Assembly: GCA_002303765.1 (NCBI GenBank) | Contig: DBCB01000255.1 | Coordinates: 9,629 to 16,726, forward strand | Length of the DNA stretch: 7,098 bases | Origin: Planctomycetaceae bacterium UBA969 | GTDB taxonomy: Bacteria > Planctomycetota > Planctomycetia > Gemmatales > Gemmataceae | Reading direction: 5' to 3' | Part shown: piece by piece, positions 6,986 through 7,098 of the stretch | Layout: every line of letters begins with the position of its first letter | Numbering within the stretch: position 1 is the stretch's first letter | Position numbers and translations under genes: made by a program | The notes under the pieces: model-generated | Told to the model about the DNA's origin: nothing | Database searches by the model: none | The model's input: the letters and a program-made list of their open reading frames with translations, nothing else

Positions 6986-7098
6986 ATGGCAAAAGATAAG
7001 CTGGAAACAATACTTCCAAAGCCATCTCTTTTGCCTGCTTCTAAAAAGCTTTTGGGAAAAGCTTTGTTGTTCTGGTTTGGGGAAAGAAAACGAGACCT
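6986..7098 (+). CDS. Start of an unrecognised gene, cut by the window end
   Basis: An ATG at 6986 opens a frame with no stop to the window end (37 full codons plus two bases). It begins MAKDKLETILPK, then PSLLPASKKLLGKALLFWFG and ERKRD. The start is 3 nt after the FHA stop codon, which suggests translational coupling. Only a poor A-rich purine stretch precedes it inside the end of the FHA gene. The segment LLGKALLFWFG is mildly hydrophobic but flanked by basic residues and is too short to call a membrane helix. I do not recognise the family from this fragment. Its proximity to the FHA gene makes it the best visible candidate for a functional partner, by context only. Confidence 0.6.
   Translation, partial: MAKDKLETILPKPSLLPASKKLLGKALLFWFGERKRD

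Noticed and set aside
6334..6987. Minus-strand open frame of 217 codons opposite the FHA gene
   Set aside because: It is a mirror of the FHA gene with Gly/Ala/Ser runs produced by the linker repeat; the plus strand has a true FHA domain and a good ribosome binding site.

Overview
The window looks like a stretch of an AT-leaning bacterial chromosome, most likely from the Planctomycetota, possibly the Gemmatales group. This rests on the combination of a giant WD40 multi-propeller protein, a small FHA protein with an Ala/Pro/Lys linker and an acidic patch, and an isolated lipoprotein solute-binding protein. No marker gene is present, so the assignment is an inference.

Layout from left to right. 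Positions 1-4140 (+) are the 3' part of a very large WD40-repeat gene that already runs in frame at base 1. After 105 bp comes a short gene (4246-4689, +) for an exported 5-hydroxyisourate hydrolase. It converges across 54 bp with a minus-strand gene (6234-4744) for a lipoprotein of the family 1 extracellular solute-binding type. A 115-bp divergent intergenic region, unusually rich in ATG triplets, separates that gene from an FHA-domain gene (6350-6982, +). Three bases after the FHA stop a further reading frame starts (6986) and runs off the window; it is too short to recognise.

The genes do not form an obvious pathway. Three of the four complete or nearly complete products are recognisable by family. 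The hydrolase and the solute-binding protein carry export signals, and the FHA protein looks cytoplasmic. The FHA gene and the partial gene behind it are probably one transcription unit. The hydrolase has no urate-pathway partner here, and the binding protein has no permease or ATPase partner.

I see no RNA genes, insertion sequences, CRISPR arrays or attachment sites. The points most worth a second look are the FHA domain with two substituted phosphothreonine-contact positions, the roughly 32-repeat WD40 protein with a degenerate central block, and the ATG-dense leader in front of the FHA gene. I did not find convincing evidence of an undescribed multi-gene system.
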